This document shows positions 54,586 through 62,418 of a stretch of 64,000 nucleotides of DNA, piece after piece. The stretch is taken from positions 18,201 to 82,200 of the forward strand of contig JASMBC010000003.1 in the NCBI GenBank assembly GCA_030754035.1. The letters run 5' to 3'. The DNA is from Arenicellales bacterium (GTDB lineage: Bacteria > Pseudomonadota > Gammaproteobacteria > Arenicellales > UBA868). The first letter of the stretch is position 1. The number at the start of each line of letters is the position of its first letter. Below the pieces are notes generated by a model. That model did no database searches and was not told where the DNA came from. It saw only the letters and a program-made list of their open reading frames with translations. A program made the position numbers and the translations under genes.

Positions 54586-54621
54586 AAAAAAAAGGGGCGG
54601 GGCCCTGGCGGGCACCGCCCC
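54586..54621 (-). terminator. Strong Rho-independent terminator
   Basis: On the minus strand, GGGGCGG-T-GCCC, loop GCCA, GGGC-C-CCGCCCC form 11 pairs around one mismatch, followed by eight T. It would end any minus-strand transcript coming from the 54763-55122 gene or from the FNR-box promoter. Confidence 0.9.
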
Positions 54622-54653
54622 TACTTCCACGGTCATTCATGGAGGAGATATGC
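54586..54653 (-). ncRNA. Candidate FNR-activated small RNA, about 68 nt
   Basis: A perfect FNR box is centred at 54694.5. Counting 41.5 bp downstream on the minus strand gives a start near 54653, with a -10-like GTTAAT at 54660-54665 in the right place. The strong terminator ends at 54586. The RNA would have an unpaired 5' part with CUCCUCC (54641-54647, complementary to Shine-Dalgarno sites) and then the terminator hairpin, the plan of FnrS-like or CUCCUCC-type trans-acting RNAs. No ORF of note. Untested. Confidence 0.5.
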
Positions 54654-54687
54654 AGGCGCATTAACTCATACCCGCGAGCCGCGTACA

Positions 54688-54701
54688 TTGATCTAGATCA
54701 A
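54688..54701. promoter_or_regulatory. Perfect FNR/Anr box
   Basis: TTGATCTAGATCAA is an exact match to the FNR/Anr consensus TTGAT-N4-ATCAA. It lies between the TerB gene and a small secreted-protein gene. With the minus-strand geometry it would be a class II activator site. Confidence 0.75.
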
Positions 54702-54762
54702 TAATCAGGGCGGACACAATACCATCCTACCTTTGAGGTAATAGGATCTATGGGGCGATGTT

Positions 54763-55122
54763 TCAGGGGTCTGCTGGGGCGCACTGCTCGTGCTGGCGGT
54801 CATGTTGGCTGTCGTAGGCAATCTCACAAGTCATCGCCTGGCCGTCCTTTTCCAGGTGGTAAGTTGTAACCGACAGCAGCCGCGGCAACTCTTCGTAGGG
54901 TGGCAAACCGGGTAGCACCTGCTCGCGCGTCTCGCTCCCGATCAGGGTCCAACCCTGCTGCCGGAGGCCATAGACGCCAAGTTCCGGCGTTTGTGCCCCA
55001 ACCGGGCTAAGCCCCATAACGAGCAGTGACAAGAGCAAAGATCGAAACAACACAGGTAAAGAAGTCCCCCGGTGCACCGGCAAAGGATATATGAGTGGAT
55101 AGTTTACAAAGAGAACTGCCAC
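54763..55122 (-). CDS. Small secreted protein of unknown family
   Basis: The 119-residue protein has an export segment (SLPVLFRSLLLSLLVMGLSP, cleavage near VGAQ). The mature part of about 75 residues is mostly strands (GLRQQGWTLIGSETREQVLP and LSVTTYHLEKDGQAMTCEIA) and ends with two Cys (TCEIAYDSQH, EQCAPADP), which may form a disulfide. I do not recognise it. A GTG at 55077 is an alternative start. Its transcript would run into the FNR box region and stop at the terminator at 54586. Confidence 0.55.
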   Translation of the reverse strand: MAVLFVNYPLIYPLPVHRGTSLPVLFRSLLLSLLVMGLSPVGAQTPELGVYGLRQQGWTLIGSETREQVLPGLPPYEELPRLLSVTTYHLEKDGQAMTCEIAYDSQHDRQHEQCAPADP

Positions 55123-55285
55123 GGTGGAAACTACTGCAGGTTTCCCCGTGCAATCAGTAGAATTGAGGGTCCCAACACATAGCCGGTAAGCGTACTTCAG
55201 TTATTGCAAGCGATGGCGTGCCGCGCGAGGGGCATATATTCTTCCTCTGCGTAATAAGCGCTTCAGTAAAAGCTAAGCACTTTTA

Positions 55286-56542
55286 ATGATGAGATATCTT
55301 GTTTTTTTTCTTGCTTCATTTCTAGCCTTTGGCAATGGCGCTGTCGCTAACGATATCCAAGCAACCAAATACCTTGAGAGCATTGTCCTGGGAGCCGGGT
55401 GCTTTTGGGGAGCTGAAAAAAGGTATGCTGCGATACCCGGGGTAATCGATGCAATATCAGGTTACGCAGACGGCACGGTTGCGCCAAATTACCGTGAAAT
55501 AACCCAATCCAGGAATAAGCTTAACCCGTTCAACCATGCCGAAGTAGTCAAAGTTCTATTTAATAGCAGCGTGGTATCGGCTGAGGAAATATTACGTCAA
55601 TATTTTGAAGGTCACGACCCAACCCAAGTCAATCGCCAGGGAAATGACATTGGCACTCAGTACCGATCGATTGTCTTGACAACTAACGAGAAGCAAGCCA
55701 GTACTGCGGAAAAAGTCTTAACTGAATACCAAGATCTTCTCAATAAAGCAGGTTACGGCAAGGTATCAACAAAGATCAAACCTTTAGAGAAATTCTATTT
55801 AGCAGAAGATTATCATCAGGATTATCTGATAAGAAATCCTAATGGTTATTGTCCGGATCATTCCACCGGAGTCAAGTTTGTGGCCGCCGGCAACAGTGCA
55901 GATATAGATAATTCTTCGCTCTTTGAGGGAAAACAAGTAGTAATAATCGAATCTGAGACTTGCCCGTACTGTAGGGAATTTAGAAACAATGTCCTGGCCA
56001 ACTACCAGGGCACAATACCCGTCACCTCTAGATTGGCATCACAGTTAAAAGATCTACAGATCAAATCGCCAACTTGGGCGACTCCAACAATCTTATTTCT
56101 GGAAAACGGGGTAGAGGTATTCGGGAGACAAGGTTATCTGGACCCTGATTCTTTTTATCACTTGCTCGGTAGGTTTAAGTTAGGCCAAGTAGAGGCTTTC
56201 GACGTCGCTTTCAATCAAGGGACCGATGCCAGGTATTGCAGGCAATATGAAATATTCAAAAACACCCCCGATGGCGTGTTTATCGATAAGTTAAGCGGCG
56301 CGGCTTTATTTGACACCCGTGATCGATTTAACTCTGGGAGCGGGTGGTTGTCATTTACCAAAGCAATAGATGATTCTGTTACTGAGCATCAAGACAATAG
56401 TTTTGGCATGAGCAGAGTAGAAATCCGTGCAAAAGTCTCGGGGATTCATTTGGGTCATGTCTTTGCTGATGGGCCAGGTGGCAAACAAAGATACTGCATC
56501 AATGCGACCGTACTGGAGTTCAAACCCAGAGAATCAGGGTAG
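55286..56542 (+). CDS. Periplasmic MsrA-thioredoxin-MsrB fusion
   Basis: The 418-residue protein has a signal peptide (MMRYLVFFLASFLAFGNGAV). MsrA at about 30-195 has catalytic C39 in LGAGCFWGAEKRY. A thioredoxin-fold domain at about 213-300 has CPYC at 226-229 and the cis-proline WATPTILF. MsrB at about 305-415 has GWLSF, HLGHVFADGPGG and catalytic C404 in RYCINATVLEF. It repairs both stereoisomers of methionine sulfoxide in exported proteins. The built-in CPYC domain would reduce the Msr sites. Neisserial PilB has the order Trx-MsrA-MsrB, so this order is different. The MsrB zinc Cys pairs are missing. Confidence 0.88.
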   Translation: MMRYLVFFLASFLAFGNGAVANDIQATKYLESIVLGAGCFWGAEKRYAAIPGVIDAISGYADGTVAPNYREITQSRNKLNPFNHAEVVKVLFNSSVVSAEEILRQYFEGHDPTQVNRQGNDIGTQYRSIVLTTNEKQASTAEKVLTEYQDLLNKAGYGKVSTKIKPLEKFYLAEDYHQDYLIRNPNGYCPDHSTGVKFVAAGNSADIDNSSLFEGKQVVIIESETCPYCREFRNNVLANYQGTIPVTSRLASQLKDLQIKSPTWATPTILFLENGVEVFGRQGYLDPDSFYHLLGRFKLGQVEAFDVAFNQGTDARYCRQYEIFKNTPDGVFIDKLSGAALFDTRDRFNSGSGWLSFTKAIDDSVTEHQDNSFGMSRVEIRAKVSGIHLGHVFADGPGGKQRYCINATVLEFKPRESG

Positions 56543-56594
56543 CCATAGAGCCTTGATAAAGCTTGAGCTAGGTTTTCAAATGCGTGCCTGTGGT

Positions 56595-57353
56595 CTATAA
56601 CAGAGTCGTACCGCCGTCTACCATGATCGTCTGACCAGTGATAAACCGGGAAGCATCTGATACTAAAAAGATAATGGTCCCAACCATGTCTTTGGGTTCT
56701 AAATTGACACCGAGCGACTGATTACCAGCAATCACTGCGAGAGTTTTTTCCCGCTTCTCACCCATGAAACCTTCGGTCCCTTCGGTCAGTACTGCGCTTG
56801 GAGCCACTGAATTTACCCGTATCCAGTCACGCCCGAGTTCCCGGGCGAGGCTCCGCGTGATGCCGATCACGGCCGCCTTGGACATCGCATAATCCAGTGC
56901 ATAGGGCATGCCGTAGGTTGCGGCCAGCGAGGAGATATTGATGATGGTCCCACCTCCAGCCGCGCGCAACTCCGGCACACAGGCCTTACAGCACTGCCAG
57001 ATACCCTTGATGTTGACGTTCATGACATTGTTCCATTGTTCATCGGAAATCTGATCGAAGCGCCCACCGGAGATATCCCCGTAAAGTGCAGCATTATTGA
57101 TCAGTGAGTCAATCTGGCCGAATGCTTCGATTGCCGATCGGGCCATTGCCTCACAACTGGCCATCTCGGTAACGTCTAGGTGTACCCCTATCGCCTTGCC
57201 GCCGGTCGAGGCCACTGCCTCTACCGTCTCTTTGGTATCGCGTATATCCGCTGCGACCACATTTGAGCCTTCGGCCGCAAGCGCTTCACAGTAAGCCCGA
57301 CCCAGGCCCCGAGCAGCACCGGTTACGACCACAGTCTTATTATTGAGCTGCAT
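56595..57353 (-). CDS. Short-chain dehydrogenase/reductase (3-oxoacyl reductase type)
   Basis: The 252-residue SDR starts at the ATG 57353 (MQLNNKTVVVTG) behind a GGAGA site. It shows VVTGAARGLGRAYCEALAAE (cofactor loop), DSLINNAALYG, catalytic Ser in INISSLAATYG, Y-x3-K in YAMSKAAVIGITRSLA and the end FITGQTIMVDGGTTL. It reduces a carbonyl with NAD(P)H; substrate unknown. It points against the msr gene, and both its flanks carry copies of the msrB 3' end, so it was probably inserted there. Confidence 0.9.
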   Translation of the reverse strand: MQLNNKTVVVTGAARGLGRAYCEALAAEGSNVVAADIRDTKETVEAVASTGGKAIGVHLDVTEMASCEAMARSAIEAFGQIDSLINNAALYGDISGGRFDQISDEQWNNVMNVNIKGIWQCCKACVPELRAAGGGTIINISSLAATYGMPYALDYAMSKAAVIGITRSLARELGRDWIRVNSVAPSAVLTEGTEGFMGEKREKTLAVIAGNQSLGVNLEPKDMVGTIIFLVSDASRFITGQTIMVDGGTTLL

Positions 57354-57402
57354 AACTAATCTCCGCATTTTATGGGAACCGCTACCGCGGCTTGATCTCC
57401 CA

Positions 57403-57538
57403 GGGATTTATTTCGGCCACGTCTTTGCAAATGGGTAAACGGCAACCCAGGATAATTCCTTAACCCGACTGTACTAGAATTCAAGCCAAAAGAATCATGG
57501 GCAGCGATAGGGCCTGGATAAAGCTCTGCGCCTCGGTC
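57403..57538 (+). pseudogene. Degenerate copy of the msrB 3' end
   Basis: This stretch follows the course of 56441-56568 (end of the Msr gene and its downstream 26 bp). Shared blocks include GGGATTyATTT, GTCTTTGC, CGACyGTACT, GAATCA and GATAAAGCT, with many substitutions and small gaps and an in-frame stop. It must be a diverged second copy. Confidence 0.75.
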
Positions 57539-57613
57539 ACGGACTCCTCGACCGCGTCCTCGTGACAGCCGAAGGCCGAATATCCGGACACCACCATTCC
57601 TGCAAACGTCGCG

Positions 57614-58246
57614 ATGGCTTGGGCGACACCGTCGAGGGTCACTTTGGTGCCAAAGACCTTGCACAATTCCCGCCGGCAGCCTGGGACGCCAATCCGAATT
57701 GTTGTGACCGGCAGCGAGTGCACGGGCAAAACCACCCTGGCCCAAACGCTGGCCCGATACCTCGACTGCCCCTGGTCGCCCGAGGCCGCCCGCGAGTACC
57801 TGGCCCGCAAGCGCAGTGCGTTGACGGCGGCCGACGTGGAGCCGATCGCCCGGCAGCAGATAGCAGAGGAAGATCTAGCGCTGGCGCAAGCCGATCGCCT
57901 TATGGTGCTGGACACCGATCTTGTCTCTACCTTGGTCTATGCGCGCCACTACTACGGCGAGTACCCGCAGTGGATAGCACAGGCTGCCCGCACACGCTCC
58001 GGCGACCTTTACCTGCTGTGCGATATCGACCTGCCTTGGGTGGCCGATGGCCCGCAACGTGACCGCGCAAGCCCGGCGGCCCGCAGCGCCATCCACGCGC
58101 TGTTCGTGGCAACGCTCGACCAGGCCGGGCTCTCCTGGCTGCTGGTCCGGGGCCAGGGCAAACAGCGCACACAGCAAGCGCTGGCCGCAGTCCACCAGCA
58201 CCTGGTCGAAAGCGGGGACGTTGACAACGACATACCTGCCGAATAG
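57614..58246 (+). CDS. NadR-type P-loop kinase (AAA family ATPase)
   Basis: The protein has a P-loop RIVVTGSECTGKTTLAQTL, then SPEAAREYLARKR, an Asp in RLMVLDTDLVSTLVYARHYY and DLYLLCDIDLPWVADGPQRD. This matches the ribosylnicotinamide-kinase domain of NadR and related AAA_28 proteins. No adenylyltransferase or DNA-binding domain is present. The start is uncertain: an ATG at 57614 is in frame, but the first 27 residues look unrelated, so the true 5' end may have been lost. It lies just before a thiamine riboswitch, raising the possibility of a thiamine or nucleoside kinase. Confidence 0.7.
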   Translation: MAWATPSRVTLVPKTLHNSRRQPGTPIRIVVTGSECTGKTTLAQTLARYLDCPWSPEAAREYLARKRSALTAADVEPIARQQIAEEDLALAQADRLMVLDTDLVSTLVYARHYYGEYPQWIAQAARTRSGDLYLLCDIDLPWVADGPQRDRASPAARSAIHALFVATLDQAGLSWLLVRGQGKQRTQQALAAVHQHLVESGDVDNDIPAE

Positions 58247-58256
58247 ATTGCAGGGG

Positions 58257-58343
58257 TCGTCCGACGGGGTGTCCGGCAAAGGCCGGGCTGAGAGTCACCC
58301 GTTGAACCTGAACCGGATCATACCGGCGGAGGAATACGGATGA
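58257..58343 (+). ncRNA. TPP riboswitch (THI element)
   Basis: The conserved THI core is present: GGGGTG (58266-58271), GGCTGAGAG (58287-58295), CACCC, TTGAACCTGA, CCGGATCATACCGG and GGCGGAGGAA (58325-58334). P1 pairs TCGTCCG (58257-58263) with CGGATGA (58337-58343). It binds thiamine pyrophosphate and represses the downstream thiBPQ operon. The 8-nt GGCGGAGG (58325-58332) is exactly complementary to CCTCCGCC at 58357-58364, which itself can pair with the ribosome site AAGGAG at 58376-58381, giving a translational switch. Confidence 0.95.
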
Positions 58344-58388
58344 TGATCGCTTGATCCCTCCGCCCTTCGATCCTGAAGGAGCGATTCC

Positions 58389-59402
58389 ATGAAATACCTT
58401 GTCATTATTGCTGCCCTTGCCGGCGGTATTGTAACGTCTTTGTTACCAGTGCCGGGCCATACGGCCCCGCCGGTATTAACCGTTTACACCTACGCCTCGT
58501 TCGTCTCCGAGTGGGGGCCGGGTCCTGCCATCGAAAAAGCCTTTGCCGCCGAATGTGGTTGCGAGCTCAGGTTCGTCGGTCTCGAGGACGGCGCCGCGCT
58601 GCTCAGCCGACTCAAGCTCGAAGGCGACAAGTCCACGGCCGACGTGATCCTCGGTCTTGACACCAGCCTCACGGCCGAAGCACAAGCCACCGGTCTGCTG
58701 GCCACACACGGCATCGACACCACGGCCGTGGACCTCACTTTGCCCTGGTCGGACCCGGTCTTCGTACCCTACGACTACGGTTACTTTGCCTTCGTCTACG
58801 ACAGCGAAGCACTCAGTGCACCACCTGCCAGCCTGCAGGCTCTGGTGGCTGATAAGAACGGCCCGGAGATCATCATCCAAGACCCGCGCACCAGCACCCC
58901 GGGCCTTGGGCTGTTGTTGTGGCTGCGCCAGGTATTTGGCGAGGGTGACAGTGATGCCTGGCGGGCGCTCGCGCCGCGCATCGTCACCGTAACCAAGGGC
59001 TGGTCCGAGGCCTACGGGCTGTTTCTCGAGGGTGAGGCGCCGCTGGTGCTGAGTTACACCACCTCGCCGGCGTATCACCGCCATGTCGAACAAACGGATC
59101 GCTACCGCGCGGCCATGTTCAGCGAAGGCCATTACCAGCAGGTCGAGGTCGCCGCCCGCCTGGCCGGCTCCAAACAGCCCCGACTGGCGCAGCAGTTTCT
59201 CGAATTTCTGCTCTCACCCGCGGTGCAGGACATTCTTCCCACCAGTAACTGGATGCTGCCTGCCGTCAACACCGGCACACCCCTGCCCGCGGCCTTTTCC
59301 GGCGAGGAAGTGCCGGGCAAGGCATTGCGTTTTGATTCGGCAACAGTACGCAACCACCGCAAGCAATGGATAAGTCGTTGGCTACAGGCACTCACCGACT
59401 GA
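58389..59402 (+). CDS. thiB: Thiamine ABC transporter periplasmic binding protein
   Basis: The 337-residue protein has a signal peptide (MKYLVIIAALAGGIVTSLLP) and the ThiB body VLTVYTYASFVSEWGPG, ADVILGLDTSLTAEAQATG, VPYDYGYFAFVYD and SYTTSPAYHR. It catches thiamine, thiamine phosphate and TPP in the periplasm. Its ribosome site AAGGAG lies in the reach of the riboswitch. The end overlaps thiP by 37 bp. Confidence 0.95.
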   Translation: MKYLVIIAALAGGIVTSLLPVPGHTAPPVLTVYTYASFVSEWGPGPAIEKAFAAECGCELRFVGLEDGAALLSRLKLEGDKSTADVILGLDTSLTAEAQATGLLATHGIDTTAVDLTLPWSDPVFVPYDYGYFAFVYDSEALSAPPASLQALVADKNGPEIIIQDPRTSTPGLGLLLWLRQVFGEGDSDAWRALAPRIVTVTKGWSEAYGLFLEGEAPLVLSYTTSPAYHRHVEQTDRYRAAMFSEGHYQQVEVAARLAGSKQPRLAQQFLEFLLSPAVQDILPTSNWMLPAVNTGTPLPAAFSGEEVPGKALRFDSATVRNHRKQWISRWLQALTD

Positions 59403-61009
59403 GTCTCCGGCAACAGGGCCCATCGCTGCCGTTGTGGTCCGGGGTCGGCGCAGGCATTTTTTTGCTTGCTCTTGTCGGCGGCACGGTGACCGTACTACTG
59501 GCACGCTTTGGCGGCGACGTAAGCCCCGTGCTGACCGACCCCTACCTGCATGCAGTCATCCAGTTCACCCTGTGGCAGGCGTTTTTGTCCACTGCGCTGA
59601 GTGTAGGCCTCGCCATTCCCGTGGCCCGGGCGTTTGCCCGGCGCCACGAGTTCCGGGGCCGCCGGCTGCTACTCAGCCTAATGGGCCTGCCGGTGGTAAC
59701 CCCCGTTATCGTCGCGGTGCTGGGAATCGTCGCAGTCTACGGGCGCAACGGCCTGCTCAACCAGTTGCTGCAGCAGGCTGGGCTCAGTTTCTCCTTTCGC
59801 CTTTACGGCCTGAGCGGCATCCTGCTGGCACACGTTTTTTTCAACTTGCCGCTGGCCGTGCGCTTGTTGCTGCCAGCCTGGGACCGCATCCCTGCCGAAA
59901 GCTGGCGGCTTGCCAGCACCCTGGGGATGTCTTCCCGGCAGCTGTTTCGCTTTCTCGAATGGCCAGCGCTGTCGGCGTTTGTCCCTGGTGCACTGGCTAT
60001 CGTCTTTTTACTGTGCTTCTCGAGTTTCGCAGTGGTGCTGGTGCTGGGCGGGGGGCCCGCGACCACCACGGTCGAAGTCGCGATTTACCAGGCACTGCGC
60101 TTCGACTTCGAGCCCGGCCGGGCGGCGGTACTGGCCCTGGCGCAACTGGCTCTGTGCAGCCTGATCGCGATCACCATGGCACGATGGCTGCGGGCCGAAC
60201 CGTTGACCCCGGGCCTCAGGTACTCGGCACGTTACCGGCCCGACTGTGACAATCGTGCCGGGCGCTGGCTCGATCGCATACTGATTGTTACAGCCTGCGG
60301 CTTCGTCGGACTACCGGTCGCCGCCATCGTGCTGGCAGGGCTGAGGGGTCCGTTAGTAGCGGTCACGCTCGATTCTGCGCTGTGGTTCGCCACCGGCCGC
60401 AGTCTGGCCATCGCCCTGGCCGCAGCGATGCTTGCCCTGGGGCTGGCACTGGCTTTGGCAGTTTGTGCCCGGCACCTGGCAGTTCGCCTGCGGCAACCGG
60501 CCCGCGCTGACCTCATCCTGGTTGCCGGTTCACTGACCCTGGCCGTGCCGCCCATGGTGATCGGCACTGGCCTTTTTCTGGTCTTTCTAAGCGTGGGCCG
60601 CAGCGGCGACCTTGCCCTGGTGGCAATCGCGCTGGTCAATGCTGTCATGGTATTGCCGTACGCCGTGCGCGGGGTAGCGCCAGTGCTCATTGACTCGGCC
60701 CGCCAGCATGAACGCCTGTGTGCGCAGCTCGGAATCACCGGCTGGCAGCGGTTCAAGCGCATCGACTGGCCAGCTATCCGCCGGCCCACCAGGTTTGCTG
60801 CAGCCCTTGCTGGCGCGCTCTCCTTCGGCGACATGGGGGTGGCGGCATTGTTTGATACCAGCGGTGCCATCACTCTGCCGGTCATGCTCTACCACCGCAT
60901 GGCCGCTTACCGCTTTGACCAGGCCGCGGTCACGGCGCTGTTGCTGGTGCTGCTCACCGTGGGTGTCTTTCTGCTGATCGACCGAGGGCTTGGCCAGTGG
61001 CGTTCCTGA
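59366..61009 (+). CDS. thiP: Thiamine ABC transporter permease
   Basis: The 547-residue inner-membrane protein has two fused permease halves, each with an EAA-type loop (ESWRLASTLGMSSRQLFRFL near 180; ERLCAQLGITGWQRFKRIDW near 455), as in E. coli ThiP (about 536 residues). It begins inside thiB. It forms the channel for thiamine uptake with ThiQ. Confidence 0.94.
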   Translation: MDKSLATGTHRLSLRQQGPSLPLWSGVGAGIFLLALVGGTVTVLLARFGGDVSPVLTDPYLHAVIQFTLWQAFLSTALSVGLAIPVARAFARRHEFRGRRLLLSLMGLPVVTPVIVAVLGIVAVYGRNGLLNQLLQQAGLSFSFRLYGLSGILLAHVFFNLPLAVRLLLPAWDRIPAESWRLASTLGMSSRQLFRFLEWPALSAFVPGALAIVFLLCFSSFAVVLVLGGGPATTTVEVAIYQALRFDFEPGRAAVLALAQLALCSLIAITMARWLRAEPLTPGLRYSARYRPDCDNRAGRWLDRILIVTACGFVGLPVAAIVLAGLRGPLVAVTLDSALWFATGRSLAIALAAAMLALGLALALAVCARHLAVRLRQPARADLILVAGSLTLAVPPMVIGTGLFLVFLSVGRSGDLALVAIALVNAVMVLPYAVRGVAPVLIDSARQHERLCAQLGITGWQRFKRIDWPAIRRPTRFAAALAGALSFGDMGVAALFDTSGAITLPVMLYHRMAAYRFDQAAVTALLLVLLTVGVFLLIDRGLGQWRS

Positions 61010-61707
61010 CTCTGGAGGACCTACGGTTCACCTGGGGCGAGTGGCAACTCGAGGTCTCAGCCACGGTAGCCAAGGGCTGCTGCGTTGCCCTAGTCGGGCC
61101 GAGCGGAGCTGGCAAATCCACCCTGCTCTCGCTCATCGCCGGCTTCGAGGCCCCGGACCAGGGATGCATCCGCATCGACGGCCGCGACGTAACCGACCAG
61201 CCACCTGCCAGGCGGCCGGTAACCATGATGTTCCAGGAACACAATCTTTTTGCCAACTTATCTCTTTACGAAAACGTGGCCCTGGGCTGTCATCCGGGCC
61301 TCAAACTCAGCCTCGATGACCGCCAAACGGTGGAGGCGGCGTTCGCCGCCACCAACCTGGTCGGTCTGGAGGCGCGCCTGCCGGCAGACGTCTCGGGTGG
61401 CCAGCGCCAAAGAGCGGCTCTGGCCCGCTGCCTGTGTCAGCAAAGACCGCTGCTGCTATTGGACGAGCCATTCACCAGCCTGGAGCCGGCCCTGCGCCAG
61501 GAGATGCTCCAACTGGTCGACCGGTTACGCCGCGCCCACGATCTCACGGTAATCTTCGTCAGCCATCTGCCGTTTGAGGCGGCCAGGGTGGCGGACGAGG
61601 TCCGGTTCATGCACAACGGCCGGGTGGTTGAACAAGGCCCATGTCCGGCGATAATGGAGCAACCTGAAACACCCGAGTTACGCGACTACCTACAGTATTC
61701 CGGCTGA
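60997..61707 (+). CDS. thiQ: Thiamine ABC transporter ATPase
   Basis: The 236-residue ATPase starts at a GTG that overlaps thiP by 13 bp. It has Walker A GPSGAGKST, Q-loop MMFQEHNLFANLSLYENV, signature VSGGQRQR and Walker B LLLLDEPFTSLEPALRQE. Short length and the one-domain form fit ThiQ. The overlap means coupled translation of the three genes. Confidence 0.94.
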   Translation: MAFLTLEDLRFTWGEWQLEVSATVAKGCCVALVGPSGAGKSTLLSLIAGFEAPDQGCIRIDGRDVTDQPPARRPVTMMFQEHNLFANLSLYENVALGCHPGLKLSLDDRQTVEAAFAATNLVGLEARLPADVSGGQRQRAALARCLCQQRPLLLLDEPFTSLEPALRQEMLQLVDRLRRAHDLTVIFVSHLPFEAARVADEVRFMHNGRVVEQGPCPAIMEQPETPELRDYLQYSG

Positions 61708-61820
61708 CGCGGCGAAGATGTAGGCAACAGCGGCGCCGTTCAAGGATGTCGCTCAACCGTTACCCGCAAGGGTCATCGACCAGCGACGCCCCGAACCTAC
61801 ATGACCAGGAGAATCAGACC

Positions 61821-62366
61821 ATGTCACTGGCCAGGCGCTTTTTCACCGGTATATCACTGCTCGCCGCTGGTAGTGCTGTCCTTGCCGACAGTTGCCCCGT
61901 GAACCTCGATTTCACCAAGCGCTATCTCGCCAGCGAACAGGCCGTGCGTTTGTGCGATGAGTACGCCGGCAAAGTACTGCTCATCGTCAACACCGCCAGT
62001 TACTGTGGGTTTACCCCGCAGTTCAAGGGCCTGGAGGCGCTCTACCAGCGCTACCGTGAGCAGGGTTTCGCCGTGCTCGGCTTCCCGTCTAACGACTTTC
62101 TACAGGAACCACGCTCGGAGCCGAAAGTGCGTGAGTTCTGTGAACTGACTTACAGCATCGATTTCCCGATGTTCGAAAAGACGCACGTGAGCAAACGCCG
62201 GGCCGGGCCACTTTATCGGGCGCTGGCTGCTGAAGCTGGTCAGTACCCCCGCTGGAACTTTCACAAGTACTTGCTTGATCGCGCTGGCCGCGTGGTGGCG
62301 AGTTATGGTGCCCGGGTAACGCCGGATAGCGCCCAACTAACCAACGCGATCGAATCGCTGCTGTAA
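61821..62366 (+). CDS. Glutathione peroxidase family protein, exported
   Basis: The 181-residue protein starts at ATG 61821, behind CCAGGAGAA. A signal peptide (RRFFTGISLLAAGSAVLA) leads to NTASYCGFTPQFKGLE with the peroxidatic Cys, then FAVLGFPSNDF and the tryptophan motif PRWNFHKYLLDR. The Gln of the catalytic triad is not in its usual place and needs an alignment. It reduces peroxides in the periplasm with thioredoxin-like or thiol donors. It fits the redox-repair theme, with the Msr fusion 5 kb away. Confidence 0.9.
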   Translation: MSLARRFFTGISLLAAGSAVLADSCPVNLDFTKRYLASEQAVRLCDEYAGKVLLIVNTASYCGFTPQFKGLEALYQRYREQGFAVLGFPSNDFLQEPRSEPKVREFCELTYSIDFPMFEKTHVSKRRAGPLYRALAAEAGQYPRWNFHKYLLDRAGRVVASYGARVTPDSAQLTNAIESLL

Positions 62367-62418
62367 CCGAGTCCAATCTCACCTGGTCTGCAATAATCAG
62401 CCGGCGATAGAAGTTACC

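Noticed and set aside
54641..54664. Plus-strand micro-ORF with GGAGGAG before ATG
   Set aside because: It encodes four residues only; the GGAGGAG is better explained as the complement of CUCCUCC in the minus-strand RNA.
57481..57690. C-terminal part of a minus-strand gene (ending about 57481) with good codon bias
   Set aside because: The frame has GC-rich third positions and plausible residues, but no family is recognisable, and it overlaps the decayed msrB copy and the start of the kinase gene. It may be a fragment; not called.
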